A stretch of 64,000 nt of DNA from Mesobacillus jeotgali (GCF_031759225.1 NZ_CP134494.1:2292501-2356500), one strand, 5' to 3'. Shown: positions 33,591 to 43,048, counted from the first letter of the stretch. Notes: generated by a model not told the origin, from the letters alone. Numbers and translations: made by a program.

Positions 33591-33737
33591 CTAATACCTA
33601 TTTATTAAATTCTTTAGTTCAGTCAATGTCAGCTTTCTTAATTCTTCTTCGCTTTCATTTGTCATTTTCGATTTGATTAGATGCTGGATATAATGGTCTT
33701 TAAGTTTTTCTACAGCAGTACGCAAATGCAAGGACAC
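33591..33737 (-). CDS. Small FbpA-like basic protein
   Basis: 48 residues starting at GTG 33737, eight bases after AAGGAGTGA. The pattern (LRTAVEKLKDHYIQHLI near the N-terminus, LTLTELKNLI near the C-terminus) resembles the Fur-regulated basic protein A family of Bacillus. No Fur box was recognised upstream. It lies in a two-gene unit with another tiny gene 13 bases upstream. The family call is tentative. Confidence 0.6.
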   Translation of the reverse strand: MSLHLRTAVEKLKDHYIQHLIKSKMTNESEEELRKLTLTELKNLINRY

Positions 33738-33750
33738 AGTGAATCACTCC

Positions 33751-33894
33751 TTAATAAGTTTCATTCTGGGCAGTCCGTAACAGTTCAAGAGCGTGCTTTC
33801 CATGTTCTTTCAAAAGTTCTTCATACAATTCATCACGAAAAAGATCGATCAAGATAATCAATTGGGCTAATTCCATTCCATTCCGACTTTTCAT
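33751..33894 (-). CDS. Small hypothetical protein (47 residues)
   Basis: ATG 33894 sits six bases after GAGGAG; an upstream ATG at 33900 touches that site and is unlikely. The product is helical with hydrophobic and acidic stripes (MELAQLIILIDLF, ELYEELLKEHG). I do not recognise a family. It precedes the FbpA-like gene by 13 bases and reads away from the DDAH-like gene. Confidence 0.6.
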   Translation of the reverse strand: MKSRNGMELAQLIILIDLFRDELYEELLKEHGKHALELLRTAQNETY

Positions 33895-34056
33895 GTTCAT
33901 CTCCTCAATTAATGAAACATTTTTTTAAGCTTAATGAATCGGTGAAATAAAGTCAGCGGGTTCGTCAGGATATCTGACAGGAATTTTTTGATAAAAGTAA
34001 TGATTAAAGTAAAATCCGGAAAACCTATAATGATTTTGTCAAAAGGAGGAATGAGG

Positions 34057-34923
34057 GTGGAACAAAATATGCAGCCCGAAAATAGAGGGTATGTCATAAA
34101 TGAATATGACGTACTTAAGAAAGTCATTCTTTGTCAGCCACAGTATATGACAATTCGTGAAGTAATAAATGAAACCCAGAAACATTTCAAGGATGAAGGC
34201 ATACATATAGAAGTTGCCTTGGAACAGCATAATGAGTTTGTGAACACATTGAAAAATAACGGGGTGGAGGTCATCCTGCTTCCATACCACAAAAAATACC
34301 CGGAACAAGTATTTACGAGGGATATCGGATTTACCCTGGGCCAAACAATTTTTGTTGCGGATATGGCCAGCGATGTGCGCAAGGGGGAGGAGGATGTCCT
34401 GAAACAATGGCTCGAGGATGAAGGAATGTCATACTACAATTTAATCGGTGATCACATCGAAGGCGGGGATGTAGTCATCGATCAAGACACTGTATATGTT
34501 GGCTTGAGCAACAGGACAAACCAACAGGCAGCAGATCACCTTCAAGGACTCCTTCCGACCTTCGAAGTGAAAGCCGTCCCTTTTAAAGCGGAGTATTTGC
34601 ACCTTGATTGTGTCTTTAATGTCGTTTCACCGGAAATCGCCCTAATTTACCGTCCAGCATTAACAGAGGAAGATATTAAGATGTTCGGCTCGCGATATGA
34701 TTTGATTGACGTGAGTGAGGAAGAACAATTCACACTTGGAACAAATGTGCTGGGGATCGGAAACAAGAAAATTTTGAGCTTGCCTGTAAATAAAGGAGTT
34801 AATGAACAGCTAAGGAGTAAAGGATTTGAAGTCATTGAAGTGGATATAACAGAAATCATCAAATCCGGCGGATCGTTTAGATGCTGCACACTTCCGATTA
34901 TGCGGGAGAAGAGTGTTAATTAA
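34057..34923 (+). CDS. Dimethylarginine dimethylaminohydrolase / arginine deiminase-like enzyme
   Basis: 288-residue guanidino-modifying enzyme of the pentein fold. Visible active-site features are FTRDIGF, the EGGDV segment carrying substrate-binding Glu/Asp, the catalytic His in LHLDCVF, and the nucleophile Cys in the C-terminal GGSFRCCTLPIMR. GTG 34057 is preferred because AAAGGAGGA touches the ATG at 34051. Expected reaction: hydrolysis of a (methyl)arginine to citrulline plus an amine or ammonia. Proximity to tnrA and an AgcS symporter suggests a nitrogen-acquisition role. Confidence 0.88.
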   Translation: MEQNMQPENRGYVINEYDVLKKVILCQPQYMTIREVINETQKHFKDEGIHIEVALEQHNEFVNTLKNNGVEVILLPYHKKYPEQVFTRDIGFTLGQTIFVADMASDVRKGEEDVLKQWLEDEGMSYYNLIGDHIEGGDVVIDQDTVYVGLSNRTNQQAADHLQGLLPTFEVKAVPFKAEYLHLDCVFNVVSPEIALIYRPALTEEDIKMFGSRYDLIDVSEEEQFTLGTNVLGIGNKKILSLPVNKGVNEQLRSKGFEVIEVDITEIIKSGGSFRCCTLPIMREKSVN

Positions 34924-34934
34924 AAATGATTGAC

Positions 34935-34966
34935 GAGCGGGGGACTGTCATCTCTCGCTTTTTTTG
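34935..34966 (+). terminator. Terminator after the DDAH-like gene
   Basis: GCGGGGGA / TCTCTCGC stem with wobble pairs, followed by seven T. Confidence 0.75.
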
Positions 34967-35132
34967 TTTAACGGATGAAAGGTAAACTTCAGACAGCTTT
35001 ATAGAAAAACTGCGAAAAACTGTCCGAACCTAAGGCAACTACAGTCAGGCTTTCAGGACAACATTAAAAAAGCACAACATTGTGTTCGAAAACAGTTCCA
35101 AGAAATTGTTTCTGTTAAATATCACATTTTGA

Positions 35133-35161
35133 TTGTCCTTTAGGCCGAATTATCTTATAAT
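35133..35161 (+). promoter_or_regulatory. SigA-type promoter for the AgcS symporter gene
   Basis: TTGTCC, 17-base spacer, TATAAT, about 40 bases upstream of the TTG start at 35202. The remaining 34967-35130 upstream sequence shows no recognised riboswitch or operator. Confidence 0.6.
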
Positions 35162-35201
35162 TCAAAATAGCAAGAAATTAATTTTGTAAAGGGGGATTCA
35201 T

Positions 35202-36662
35202 TTGGAAGCTTTTGTTTCTTGGCTCAATGGGATTCTTTGGAGCAACCCGGTTATTTATATCATTCTTGGAATCGGTTTGCTCTTCTCGATCCTGACACGT
35301 TTTTTGCAAGTCAGACTATTGAAGGACATGGTTACACTAATGTTCAAAGGAAGAAGTTCCGATGCGGGTGTTTCATCTTTCCAGGCCTTATCTATCGCTT
35401 TATCCGGCCGTGTAGGAACTGGTAACATTGCAGGTACCGCCACTGCTATCGCCATGGGTGGTCCTGGGGCTGTGTTCTGGATGTGGACGATTGCGTTCAT
35501 CGGAGCTGGCAGTGCCTTCGTTGAATCAACATTAGCTCAAATTTACAAGGTAAAGCAGGATGGTCTTTATCGAGGCGGTCCGGCGTATTACATCGAAAAA
35601 GGACTTGGCATCAAGTGGTTCGCTATTGCTTTTGCCGTAGCTGCCTTGCTGGCAATGTCACTGCTTATGCCAGGAATTCAGTCAAACTCGATTGCACTTG
35701 GCCTTGAGAACGCTTTTGGGGTTAGCAAAACAGTGACAGGATTCATCGTTATTGCACTGTTGGCTTTAATCATTTTCGGAGGCGTTAAAAGGATTGCAAC
35801 TGTTGCCCAATATACAGTTCCATTCATGGCCGTAGGATACATCCTTGTTGCTCTTATCATCATTGGAATGAATATCTCAGAAGTTCCTGCGGTGTTCGCT
35901 TTAATCTTCAAAAGTGCATTCGGTGCTGACTCCATGTTTGGCGGAATTCTTGGCAGCGCGATTGCATGGGGTGTAAAACGCGGTATTTATTCCAATGAAG
36001 CAGGACAGGGAACAGGGCCTCACGCAGCAGCTGCTGCTGAAGTATCACACCCGGCTAAACAAGGTCTTGTTCAGGCATTCTCAGTTTACATCGATACTCT
36101 ATTCGTTTGTTCCGCTACAGCATTCATGATCCTGTTCACTGGAATGTTCAACACTGTTGGCGCTGACGGTGCATTCATTGTGGAAAACCTTAAGGGAGTG
36201 GAAGCCGGCCCTGGATATACTCAGGCTGCAGTAGATGCGGTTCTCCCTGGTTTTGGTGCCGAATTCGTTGCTGTCGCATTATTTTTCTTTGCTTTCACAA
36301 CAATCATGGCATACTATTATATGGCAGAGACAAATATCGCTTATCTTCTGAGGGGAAGAAATGGCAAAGTACCAATGTTCATCCTGAAAGTTGTCATCCT
36401 CGGAGCAACTTTCTACGGAGCGGTGAAAGAAGCTTCACTTGCATGGGCTCTTGGTGATGCTGGCCTTGGATTGATGGTGTGGCTCAACCTGATCGCCATT
36501 GTCCTGCTCGCAAAGCCGGCATTGATTGCTTTGAAGGATTATGAGGAACAAAGAAAGCAAGGCATCGATCCGGTCTTCAATTCCAAAAAGCTTGGCATCA
36601 AGAATGCTGAGTATTGGGAAGAAGAATATTCCTTCAACCATGAAAAGGAAAAAGTATCATAA
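35202..36662 (+). CDS. AgcS-family sodium:alanine/glycine/glutamine symporter
   Basis: 486-residue polytopic membrane protein of the alanine or glycine:cation symporter family (AlsT/GlnT-like). Hallmarks are ALSGRVGTGNIAGTATAIAMGGPGA, RGGPAYYIEKGLG and GVKRGIYSNEAGQGTGPHAAAAA. It starts at TTG after AAAGGGGGA. It imports a small neutral amino acid with Na+; which one cannot be read from sequence. Monocistronic with its own promoter and terminator. Confidence 0.93.
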   Translation: MEAFVSWLNGILWSNPVIYIILGIGLLFSILTRFLQVRLLKDMVTLMFKGRSSDAGVSSFQALSIALSGRVGTGNIAGTATAIAMGGPGAVFWMWTIAFIGAGSAFVESTLAQIYKVKQDGLYRGGPAYYIEKGLGIKWFAIAFAVAALLAMSLLMPGIQSNSIALGLENAFGVSKTVTGFIVIALLALIIFGGVKRIATVAQYTVPFMAVGYILVALIIIGMNISEVPAVFALIFKSAFGADSMFGGILGSAIAWGVKRGIYSNEAGQGTGPHAAAAAEVSHPAKQGLVQAFSVYIDTLFVCSATAFMILFTGMFNTVGADGAFIVENLKGVEAGPGYTQAAVDAVLPGFGAEFVAVALFFFAFTTIMAYYYMAETNIAYLLRGRNGKVPMFILKVVILGATFYGAVKEASLAWALGDAGLGLMVWLNLIAIVLLAKPALIALKDYEEQRKQGIDPVFNSKKLGIKNAEYWEEEYSFNHEKEKVS

Positions 36663-36675
36663 TATTTTCATTTTA

Positions 36676-36712
36676 GGAGAGCTGCCCTTACAATGGGCAG
36701 TTCTTCTTTTTT
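36676..36712 (+). terminator. Terminator after the AgcS gene
   Basis: AGAGCTGCCC / GGGCAGTTCT hairpin followed by TCTTTTTT. Confidence 0.85.
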
Positions 36713-36787
36713 GTTAGTCGAGTTTGATTATATTGTTATCGTGGAATGGGAAGAATGATACCAGCAAGGATGAACCGGGGGAATTTC

Positions 36788-37702
36788 ATGAAAATGCTAT
36801 GCATAGACGGTGGCGGAATAAGGGGCATTTTCCCGATTGCCATCCTCCAAAACATAGAAGAAGAGTTTGGAAAGCCTGTTGGTGAACTTTTTGATGTGAT
36901 CTCAGGGACAAGCACAGGTGCAATCATCGCTGCTTCAGCTGCCCTGAATACTTCCATGCAAGAGGTGATGGGGAGGTATGAGACTTACGGAGAGAAGATC
37001 TTTTTAAGAAAAGCCAAAATCGGTCTCTTCAAAAGTGTCTATAGTGACACATATTTACGCCGTCTGTTAAAGCAGGCTTTCAAGGATATATCTCTCGGTG
37101 AAATCGAAAAACCTTTGTTGATCCCAGCTGTTGATATAACTCATGGAAAACCCTATGTTCATCGATCAGACTTTGGTCACTCGTCCGAAAACGAGTTATC
37201 AATAAAGGTATGGGATGCCGTCCTATCTTCCTGTTCAGCACCCATCTACTTCCCGCCAAACAATGTAAACAACCAGTATCTCTCGATAGATGGGGGATTA
37301 TGGGCCAATAATCCTTCATTGGTTTGTGTAACTGAGGCCTTGCACCACTTTAAAATAGACTTGGATGACATCCAGATCATGTCGATTGGTACGGGCCAGC
37401 AGAATATCGATTTTACCATGCAGGAGGAAAGGCACTGGGGAATCCGCCAGTGGCTTCCGTTCCATTTTCCTTCTTTAAAGGTTACGCCAAAGTTATTGGA
37501 TTTGGCGATGGACTTGTCCTCTGAATCTGTTTCCTATCACTGCAGGCTTTTGCTAGGAGATCATTACTTTCGCCTTAATACAGAGTTAGCGGAAGAAGTT
37601 CCGTTTGACGATTTTACAAGTATGGCAAAGTTAAAGGAGCTAGGGCAAAAAGTTTTTATAGATAATAAAAAAGATATAAGTGCATTTTTATCACAAAAAT
37701 AA
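36788..37702 (+). CDS. Patatin-like phospholipase
   Basis: 304-residue patatin-family acyl hydrolase. Counting from ATG 36788, the oxyanion loop DGGGIRG is at residues 7-13, the nucleophile S42 lies in GTSTG and the dyad Asp is D168 in SIDGG. It should hydrolyse phospholipid or other acyl esters. No signal peptide or membrane span. The start with GGGGGAA close upstream matches the conserved N-terminus (KMLCIDGGG). It stands alone; no cyclic-nucleotide synthase is near, so a housekeeping lipase role is more likely than phage defence. Confidence 0.9.
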   Translation: MKMLCIDGGGIRGIFPIAILQNIEEEFGKPVGELFDVISGTSTGAIIAASAALNTSMQEVMGRYETYGEKIFLRKAKIGLFKSVYSDTYLRRLLKQAFKDISLGEIEKPLLIPAVDITHGKPYVHRSDFGHSSENELSIKVWDAVLSSCSAPIYFPPNNVNNQYLSIDGGLWANNPSLVCVTEALHHFKIDLDDIQIMSIGTGQQNIDFTMQEERHWGIRQWLPFHFPSLKVTPKLLDLAMDLSSESVSYHCRLLLGDHYFRLNTELAEEVPFDDFTSMAKLKELGQKVFIDNKKDISAFLSQK

Positions 37703-37809
37703 ATATGCGTTAAACTGGCGAAAACAATCATTTTAACTTAGTCTTAAACAGAATATGGTTAATAGCACTTGTAAAATAAGCATTTTTAAAAATGACAGGA
37801 GGGCTTTCA

Positions 37810-38079
37810 ATGGAAAAACTTGAAGTTGGTGAAGCATTCACAATAAGTGATGAAAATGATGCGGAGCAAGAGGTAGAGGTTATCGGTACTGTGACAATAG
37901 AGGGCACTGACTATGCTGCAGTAAGCTTCGTAGAAGATCTGCAAACGGAAACGGATGAAGATATCGATATCTTTTTCTTAAAAGTGGATGTGGATGGAGA
38001 CTTAGCTGCAATCGATTCGGATGAAGAATTCGAAAAAGTTTCTTCCGCTTTTGATGAAATGCTGAATGAAGAAGAGTAG
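37810..38079 (+). CDS. Small acidic DUF1292-like protein
   Basis: 89 residues, very acidic. ATG 37810 follows AGGAGGGC. It has the short beta-rich pattern with ISDENDAEQEVEVIGTV and YAAVSFVED seen in DUF1292-type proteins of Firmicutes, function unknown. Monocistronic with its own terminator. Confidence 0.75.
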   Translation: MEKLEVGEAFTISDENDAEQEVEVIGTVTIEGTDYAAVSFVEDLQTETDEDIDIFFLKVDVDGDLAAIDSDEEFEKVSSAFDEMLNEEE

Positions 38080-38084
38080 TGAGC

Positions 38085-38114
38085 AGGAGAAAGGTTAATC
38101 CTTTCTCTTTTTTT
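38085..38114 (+). terminator. Terminator after the DUF1292-like gene
   Basis: GAGAAAGG / CCTTTCTC hairpin with a TTAAT loop and seven T. Confidence 0.85.
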
Positions 38115-38217
38115 GGTATTATTAGTAATAGGCACAATCATGTTCACGTAAAAAAGTTGTAAATAGAAGGAAATCAAACGAGTTTGTCGAATTGTTTTTT
38201 GGAAGGAGTTGATTCCA

Positions 38218-38487
38218 TTGGATAGCGTCATCCTTGTTACCTTTAAAATCAAAGGAATACCCATACCTATTAAAATAGCATCTACTAACGAACCCACCAG
38301 GGAGCAAATCCTGAAGAAAGTAACCGACTTTGCGAATGGATATGACTTATCTGGTGAAATCCAATTCAAGAAGCTCCTTAAAGAAAACGACCATAAAATG
38401 TATATTTATGAAATCGGTGACAAAAAATGCATGGTGCTAGTAGAAAAGCTGGAGAAGATTAAAGAATTTGAAGAGATTGATTCTTAA
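38218..38487 (+). CDS. Hypothetical small protein
   Basis: 89 residues starting at TTG 38218; GGAAGGAG is 10 bases upstream, and the TTG at 38209 overlaps that site. It is predicted alpha/beta and lysine-rich, with no membrane span or recognised motif. It is followed at once by a bidirectional terminator. I do not recognise the family. Confidence 0.6.
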   Translation: MDSVILVTFKIKGIPIPIKIASTNEPTREQILKKVTDFANGYDLSGEIQFKKLLKENDHKMYIYEIGDKKCMVLVEKLEKIKEFEEIDS

Positions 38488-38512
38488 TTTAGATCCCCAA
38501 TATATTATTAAT

Positions 38513-38545
38513 AAAAAAACCCAGGACAATGCCCTGGGTTATTTT
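38513..38545. terminator. Bidirectional terminator
   Basis: AACCCAGG / CCTGGGTT hairpin with flanking A and T runs, between the small hypothetical gene and the convergent PhoD-like gene. Confidence 0.8.
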
Positions 38546-38682
38546 GCGTCAAAGTATGTTTTAGATGCTTCTGAGTTTTTGATGAGGATCACATATTGAA
38601 AATAATCCAATGCACCAGTGATGGTTGGATTTGGTAGAGATTGTTTCGAGCCACAATAGATGATAACTCTCCGTTCAACTAA

Positions 38683-40743
38683 TTATTCCAGACCTTCGCT
38701 GTAATCAACTGTCATTAGCAAAGTATTTTCCAGTCTGCTTTTTTCGACCTTCAGGTAACCGATTGAATTTTTTGTTTCTGCAATGTTGCCATCCTCAAAA
38801 GAAATATAATCGATACTTTCTTCCCACAAAAGCTGTTCGTCTAGTTTTTCATCATTTTTACCAAGAGTAAGATTGTACGATTCGCCACAGCTTCGGTATA
38901 GGGACTGTTCTCGGCGTTTGCGCGCGTTGAGCCAAAGAACCGACTTCATTAAGACTCCCCATAATCCTGTAAAACTCTCGTTATGAATAGGGCTGCTTGT
39001 AAATTGGTAGAATGATTGTTTTCCTCCGGATTGAAACTGGACATCCGATTTCACGGCTGAGGAGAAGTGGACATCTCCGGATAGCAAAACAGAGTACGCA
39101 GGATCCCACGATGCAACCCGCGAAATAAAAGCATGAAAGCCTTTACCATTATATTTCCATCCATCAAAATCAAATGAAGTCTGGACAGGCAAACCCAATA
39201 CCTTGAAGGGATATACATACTTGTGGAGAAAGGATTCAATTAATCCCATCCCATAAAAGGGAGTAGGAGAAACAATATTCAGGGGCGTTTTGCTTCTCCA
39301 GCCGCTCTGCAGCAATTTCGTGCTTATATTTTCCCAGCCTGCTTCGCTGATCAAAAGCGGCGTGCGTGTTGTTTCTTCAATCAAGCTGCCTAGTTTTACT
39401 GCCTCCGGTCTTAGGTCGAACTCCCGTTGGGTCCTTGTATCTAGGAAAACTGTTTTTGGATTGGTTGGTGCTACGAAATGCCAGGAATGAAAGTCCCAAA
39501 GATGATTCAAACCAGTCTTATAGCCAGCTGAATCAATACTGGATGATGCTATAAAGCCCTTAACTTCATTTACAAATTCACGGTCAAAGTTTTCGGGCTC
39601 ATTGCCCCAACCCTGGAATAGCCAATAAGCAGCAAGCCCGTTACCGATGATATGCTTTCCTAAAGAGGAATCTCTTACAGCAGAAGTCCACTTATGGGAT
39701 ATATTCCAATCATCTGTTAGATCGTGATCATCAAAAATCATATATGTTGGCGTGTTTGCCATTAAGCGTCTTGCTGCAGACAGTGAGACAATAAAGTCCC
39801 TGACATTATCCATTTGCTCCTCATACCTTGCTTCCAGTCTGGATAATTCCTTTTTTCGCTTATCATGATCCACTTTGAGGTGGATTTTATCGCTTTCTTT
39901 TAACTGTTGAAAAGAAAGGAGATGCTCATTCTCATGGATATAGTCCCAAATTTCCGGGCTCCAGCTGAACAAATACATAGCCGCATATTCACCAAAAGCA
40001 ATCAGATGGTTATCACCTTTCCTTGTTGTATAATTTGCGAGGTGTTCAATCAAGAATTGCCTTCCATTCACCTGGTCTAGTCGGGAAATTAAATTTTCTG
40101 GGATTAGTTCATTCAATTTATCCCTTTCGCTGTCTCCTGCCAATTCCCTTCCAAGTTCAGTCATGATCGGAAGGAGCGGATCTGCAACATCATCGGCATA
40201 AATCTGGTCTCCCATTAAAAATAAAGCATTGGGCCTTTCTGTAAGATCAAGATGTTTGTTTCCAACCAGTACGTCCGCTGCAAAAAGGGCGTCATCTCCC
40301 TGGCCATGGGGCTTTCGGCAAGAGCCATAAAGCAAGATATCTGGATCGTTTTCATGGTTGATAGTAAACGAAGGATATTTCAGATTTCCGTATACGATTG
40401 ATCGGGGGTTTTCAGGATCCAGCAGATTATAACTGGCTAGAGTACGCACTTTTCGACCTTTTTTAAAAAAAAGATCATAACCGAGGAGAGTGCGAGGAGG
40501 AAAATGTACATGATTAGGGGAAATCTTGAGCAAATAAATATATAGATTGTCACCCGCTTTGAAGATGTTTGCCTCAGTGTATGTCCGTAAAGGAATATAT
40601 TGATACACTTCGTCATTACTATACTCGATCTCGAATATCTGAGCATCTATTTCAACCCTGGAGCTTAATGCAATCCATATATATACGGAAGAAGGTTCGA
40701 CCCTTCTAATGATTGGTCCGGATAAAATTGCAGGTAATCCCAT
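38683..40743 (-). CDS. PhoD-like metallophosphatase/phosphodiesterase
   Basis: 686-residue protein of the alkaline phosphatase D superfamily. The order is an N-terminal beta domain (about 1-120), then the metallophosphatase domain with LLYGSCRKP, FLMGDQIYADDVADP, IFDDHDLTDDWN and LSGDVHFSSAV, which supply the metal ligands. It is longer than typical PhoD and lacks a Tat signal, so it is probably cytosolic and not the phosphate-starvation exoenzyme. Substrate unknown. Confidence 0.85.
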   Translation of the reverse strand: MGLPAILSGPIIRRVEPSSVYIWIALSSRVEIDAQIFEIEYSNDEVYQYIPLRTYTEANIFKAGDNLYIYLLKISPNHVHFPPRTLLGYDLFFKKGRKVRTLASYNLLDPENPRSIVYGNLKYPSFTINHENDPDILLYGSCRKPHGQGDDALFAADVLVGNKHLDLTERPNALFLMGDQIYADDVADPLLPIMTELGRELAGDSERDKLNELIPENLISRLDQVNGRQFLIEHLANYTTRKGDNHLIAFGEYAAMYLFSWSPEIWDYIHENEHLLSFQQLKESDKIHLKVDHDKRKKELSRLEARYEEQMDNVRDFIVSLSAARRLMANTPTYMIFDDHDLTDDWNISHKWTSAVRDSSLGKHIIGNGLAAYWLFQGWGNEPENFDREFVNEVKGFIASSSIDSAGYKTGLNHLWDFHSWHFVAPTNPKTVFLDTRTQREFDLRPEAVKLGSLIEETTRTPLLISEAGWENISTKLLQSGWRSKTPLNIVSPTPFYGMGLIESFLHKYVYPFKVLGLPVQTSFDFDGWKYNGKGFHAFISRVASWDPAYSVLLSGDVHFSSAVKSDVQFQSGGKQSFYQFTSSPIHNESFTGLWGVLMKSVLWLNARKRREQSLYRSCGESYNLTLGKNDEKLDEQLLWEESIDYISFEDGNIAETKNSIGYLKVEKSRLENTLLMTVDYSEGLE

Positions 40744-40824
40744 TCATCAGTTCACCACCGTAGATTTCTTTATTGCTAACTTATTCATGCAATAACCAAA
40801 CGGTGTCCTACTGGACCTGAACCA

Positions 40825-40855
40825 TAAAGAAAAGGAAGCCATTTGAGGCTCCCTC
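40825..40855 (-). terminator. Terminator after the GH18 gene
   Basis: Minus strand GGGAGCC / GGCTTCC hairpin followed by TTTTCTTT. Confidence 0.75.
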
Positions 40856-40858
40856 GCT

Positions 40859-42007
40859 TTATTTCCTCGTATAGTAACGAGTATCTTCCTGCTTCTTTAA
40901 TTCTCCTGCGATTAAGGCTGTGGCACTATGGTTCCCTTTTGCGTCCAAACCCGCTTCCCAAAGCATCATGCCGCCAAGATTTTGAGAAAGGGCAAGATCG
41001 GTTTTCTTTATCAGTGTGGAATGGCCATTATAATGGTAGGTGGTCCCATTCAACTCAACCTGATCCTTTCCCGCATTATCGGGGTGATGATTAATTAGAG
41101 CTTCGTATGAGACCTGTTTGATCGAAGGATCTTCTGGCTGTGCATAGAGCGGCACCCCCAGGGTCAGCTTATCCCTCGAAAACCCTTGCTTGTCAAATAG
41201 CCCCGTCCAGTAGGCTACTATATTAGCTGAATAAGAGTAAGGTGATAGATTGGCTGCGTTATACTCTCCGTCCCATTGGCCATCATATGCCATCAAATTG
41301 ACATGATCAAAGTACTTGAACATGGAAGGCTCAAATACGACTGAATGAATTTCTGTCCCTGTTACGCTATGCACCTTGGCGTTTACTGCAATAGATAGTT
41401 CTTTCCCTTTAGGCTTCAACTGTTCACTCAATTCCTCAGCAAATTCAGCCAGATTGCGGGCATCTTCTTGTGATCGTGGATGCTCAAAATCTATGTCGAC
41501 TCCATGAAGCGTTTCTTTCTCTGTAAAACTCACAAGCTCGTGAACTAGTTTTTTTCTTGAGTCAGGGTTTGAGATAGCTGCCTTGAAATAGTCGTAAGAC
41601 TCTCCGCCATTTATATGATACCAGCCGCCGACTGCCAGCAAGACCTTTGTATCATGTGCTCGCGCTTTCTTGACAATGCTCCTTAAATTTTGGACGGCAT
41701 GATTGCCGTTCAGCAGTATGCTGCCGTCCTTGTTTGGATGGGCAAACGAAAAAATAATATGTGTCAGGCTATCGTAATCAATTTCATCTGGATTCCTGAA
41801 ATCCTGGACATAGCCAATCAGCACCTTGGATTCTTGATCTTTCAATTCCGGTTCTTTTTTAATACCAGGAATTTTGTTTGAATGTGAAGCTTGATCACTG
41901 CTTGCTTTTGTAGTGATTTTTTGCGAATTTGAATATATTGTTCCAGACATAAAGCCCCCAATGAAGGTGAGTAAAACAATCAACAGAGGCAGGAAAGTTT
42001 TTTTCAT
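40859..42007 (-). CDS. Exported GH18-family glycoside hydrolase-like protein
   Basis: 382 residues. Residues 1-24 form a signal peptide or membrane anchor, followed by a ~30-residue linker and a GH18 barrel beginning around KVLIGYVQDF. The catalytic segment reads HGVDIDFE: the acid Glu is E175 with D171 and D173, but the first Asp of DGxDxDxE is His168. Such enzymes cleave chitin, N-acetylglucosaminyl bonds or peptidoglycan at the cell surface. Catalytic competence is likely but altered kinetics are possible. Single gene on the minus strand. Confidence 0.88.
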   Translation of the reverse strand: MKKTFLPLLIVLLTFIGGFMSGTIYSNSQKITTKASSDQASHSNKIPGIKKEPELKDQESKVLIGYVQDFRNPDEIDYDSLTHIIFSFAHPNKDGSILLNGNHAVQNLRSIVKKARAHDTKVLLAVGGWYHINGGESYDYFKAAISNPDSRKKLVHELVSFTEKETLHGVDIDFEHPRSQEDARNLAEFAEELSEQLKPKGKELSIAVNAKVHSVTGTEIHSVVFEPSMFKYFDHVNLMAYDGQWDGEYNAANLSPYSYSANIVAYWTGLFDKQGFSRDKLTLGVPLYAQPEDPSIKQVSYEALINHHPDNAGKDQVELNGTTYHYNGHSTLIKKTDLALSQNLGGMMLWEAGLDAKGNHSATALIAGELKKQEDTRYYTRK

Positions 42008-42162
42008 TAAAGGTTCCTCCCGAGTTTATTCAACCTCAAAATTGTAACAGAGAATACATCGTTATAGCTGTGGAAATATCAGCCTATAATAAGAAGGTGC
42101 TAGATTAATAAACGAGTTCTGGGGAATATAATAACTATACTTAATGATAGGAGCAGATAGCT

Positions 42163-42954
42163 ATGGACTCAATAAGAGCAAGGATTGGGAATGGTGAAAT
42201 AAGCTATTATGATGTAGGCAAAGGAAAACCGATGTTCCTTATACATGGTTTTGCGGGAAGCAAGAAATATTGGGATAAAATTATTCCACAATTGGCAAAC
42301 GAAAACAGGGTCATTGCGATCGATTTGCCTGGACATGGAGAGTCAGGCATGAGTAAGGATCGATATGCTATTGAAGACATGGCAGAAACAATTAAGGAAT
42401 TACTGGACCATTTAGGGATGAAAAAAGTAACCATGTTCGGCCATTCTCTTGGCGGATACATCACATTGGCCTTTGCAGAGGCCCATCCTGAATATTTAAA
42501 CGGGTTTTCTTTGGTGCATTCGACGGCAAATCCAGATTCGGAGGAAGCGAAGGAAGGCAGGGAAAACAATGCAAAGAAAATTCAGGAAGAGGGAGCAGAA
42601 TCATTTATCGATGGACTTTCTAAGAAGCTTTTTTCTCCTGAAAATACAGAAGTGAATGCAAAGAAAATCGACGAGACTGTCAAAATCGGGTTGAAGACGA
42701 GTGAGAAGGGCCTAATCAGCGCCTTGCTGGCAATGAAGAATCGGCCCGACCGAAATCAAGTGTTGAAGGAGACTAAGCTTCCCGTGCTCCTGATAGCAGG
42801 TGAGAAGGACCAAATCATCCCCCCTGAAAAAACATTTACGGTATCGAGGGAAAAGATCGAGGAGAGGGTCATCCAAAACGCAGGCCATATGAGTATGTAT
42901 GAACAGCCTGAAGAACTTGTTATGGTGATGAAGGACTTTCTTGCAGATATATAA
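42163..42954 (+). CDS. Alpha/beta-fold hydrolase
   Basis: 263-residue alpha/beta hydrolase. LIHGFAGSKKYW holds the oxyanion region, GHSLGG the nucleophile Ser, and GEKDQIIP and NAGHMSMYEQPEE the acid and His of the triad. No signal peptide. Its closest general look is to BioH/YdjP-type esterases. Ester substrate unknown. Confidence 0.9.
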   Translation: MDSIRARIGNGEISYYDVGKGKPMFLIHGFAGSKKYWDKIIPQLANENRVIAIDLPGHGESGMSKDRYAIEDMAETIKELLDHLGMKKVTMFGHSLGGYITLAFAEAHPEYLNGFSLVHSTANPDSEEAKEGRENNAKKIQEEGAESFIDGLSKKLFSPENTEVNAKKIDETVKIGLKTSEKGLISALLAMKNRPDRNQVLKETKLPVLLIAGEKDQIIPPEKTFTVSREKIEERVIQNAGHMSMYEQPEELVMVMKDFLADI

Positions 42955-42964
42955 TGAGCACAGC

Positions 42965-42994
42965 AGCCTGTCCGCTTAGGGCAGGTATTTTTTA
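42965..42994 (+). terminator. Terminator after the alpha/beta hydrolase gene
   Basis: CCTGTCC / GGGCAGG hairpin (one wobble) followed by TATTTTTT. Confidence 0.7.
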
Positions 42995-43048
42995 TATGGA
43001 ATTCATAAATGATAGAATGGAATGAAGCAGGTTAAAGGAGTGGACGTT

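Noticed and set aside
35110..35130. TnrA box before the AgcS symporter
   Set aside because: TGTTA and TCACA half-sites are present but only four bases apart instead of seven, so the consensus is not met.
36788..37702. Patatin as a CBASS (CapV) defence effector
   Set aside because: No cyclic-nucleotide synthase, ubiquitin-like or other CBASS gene is near; neighbours are an amino-acid symporter and small housekeeping genes.
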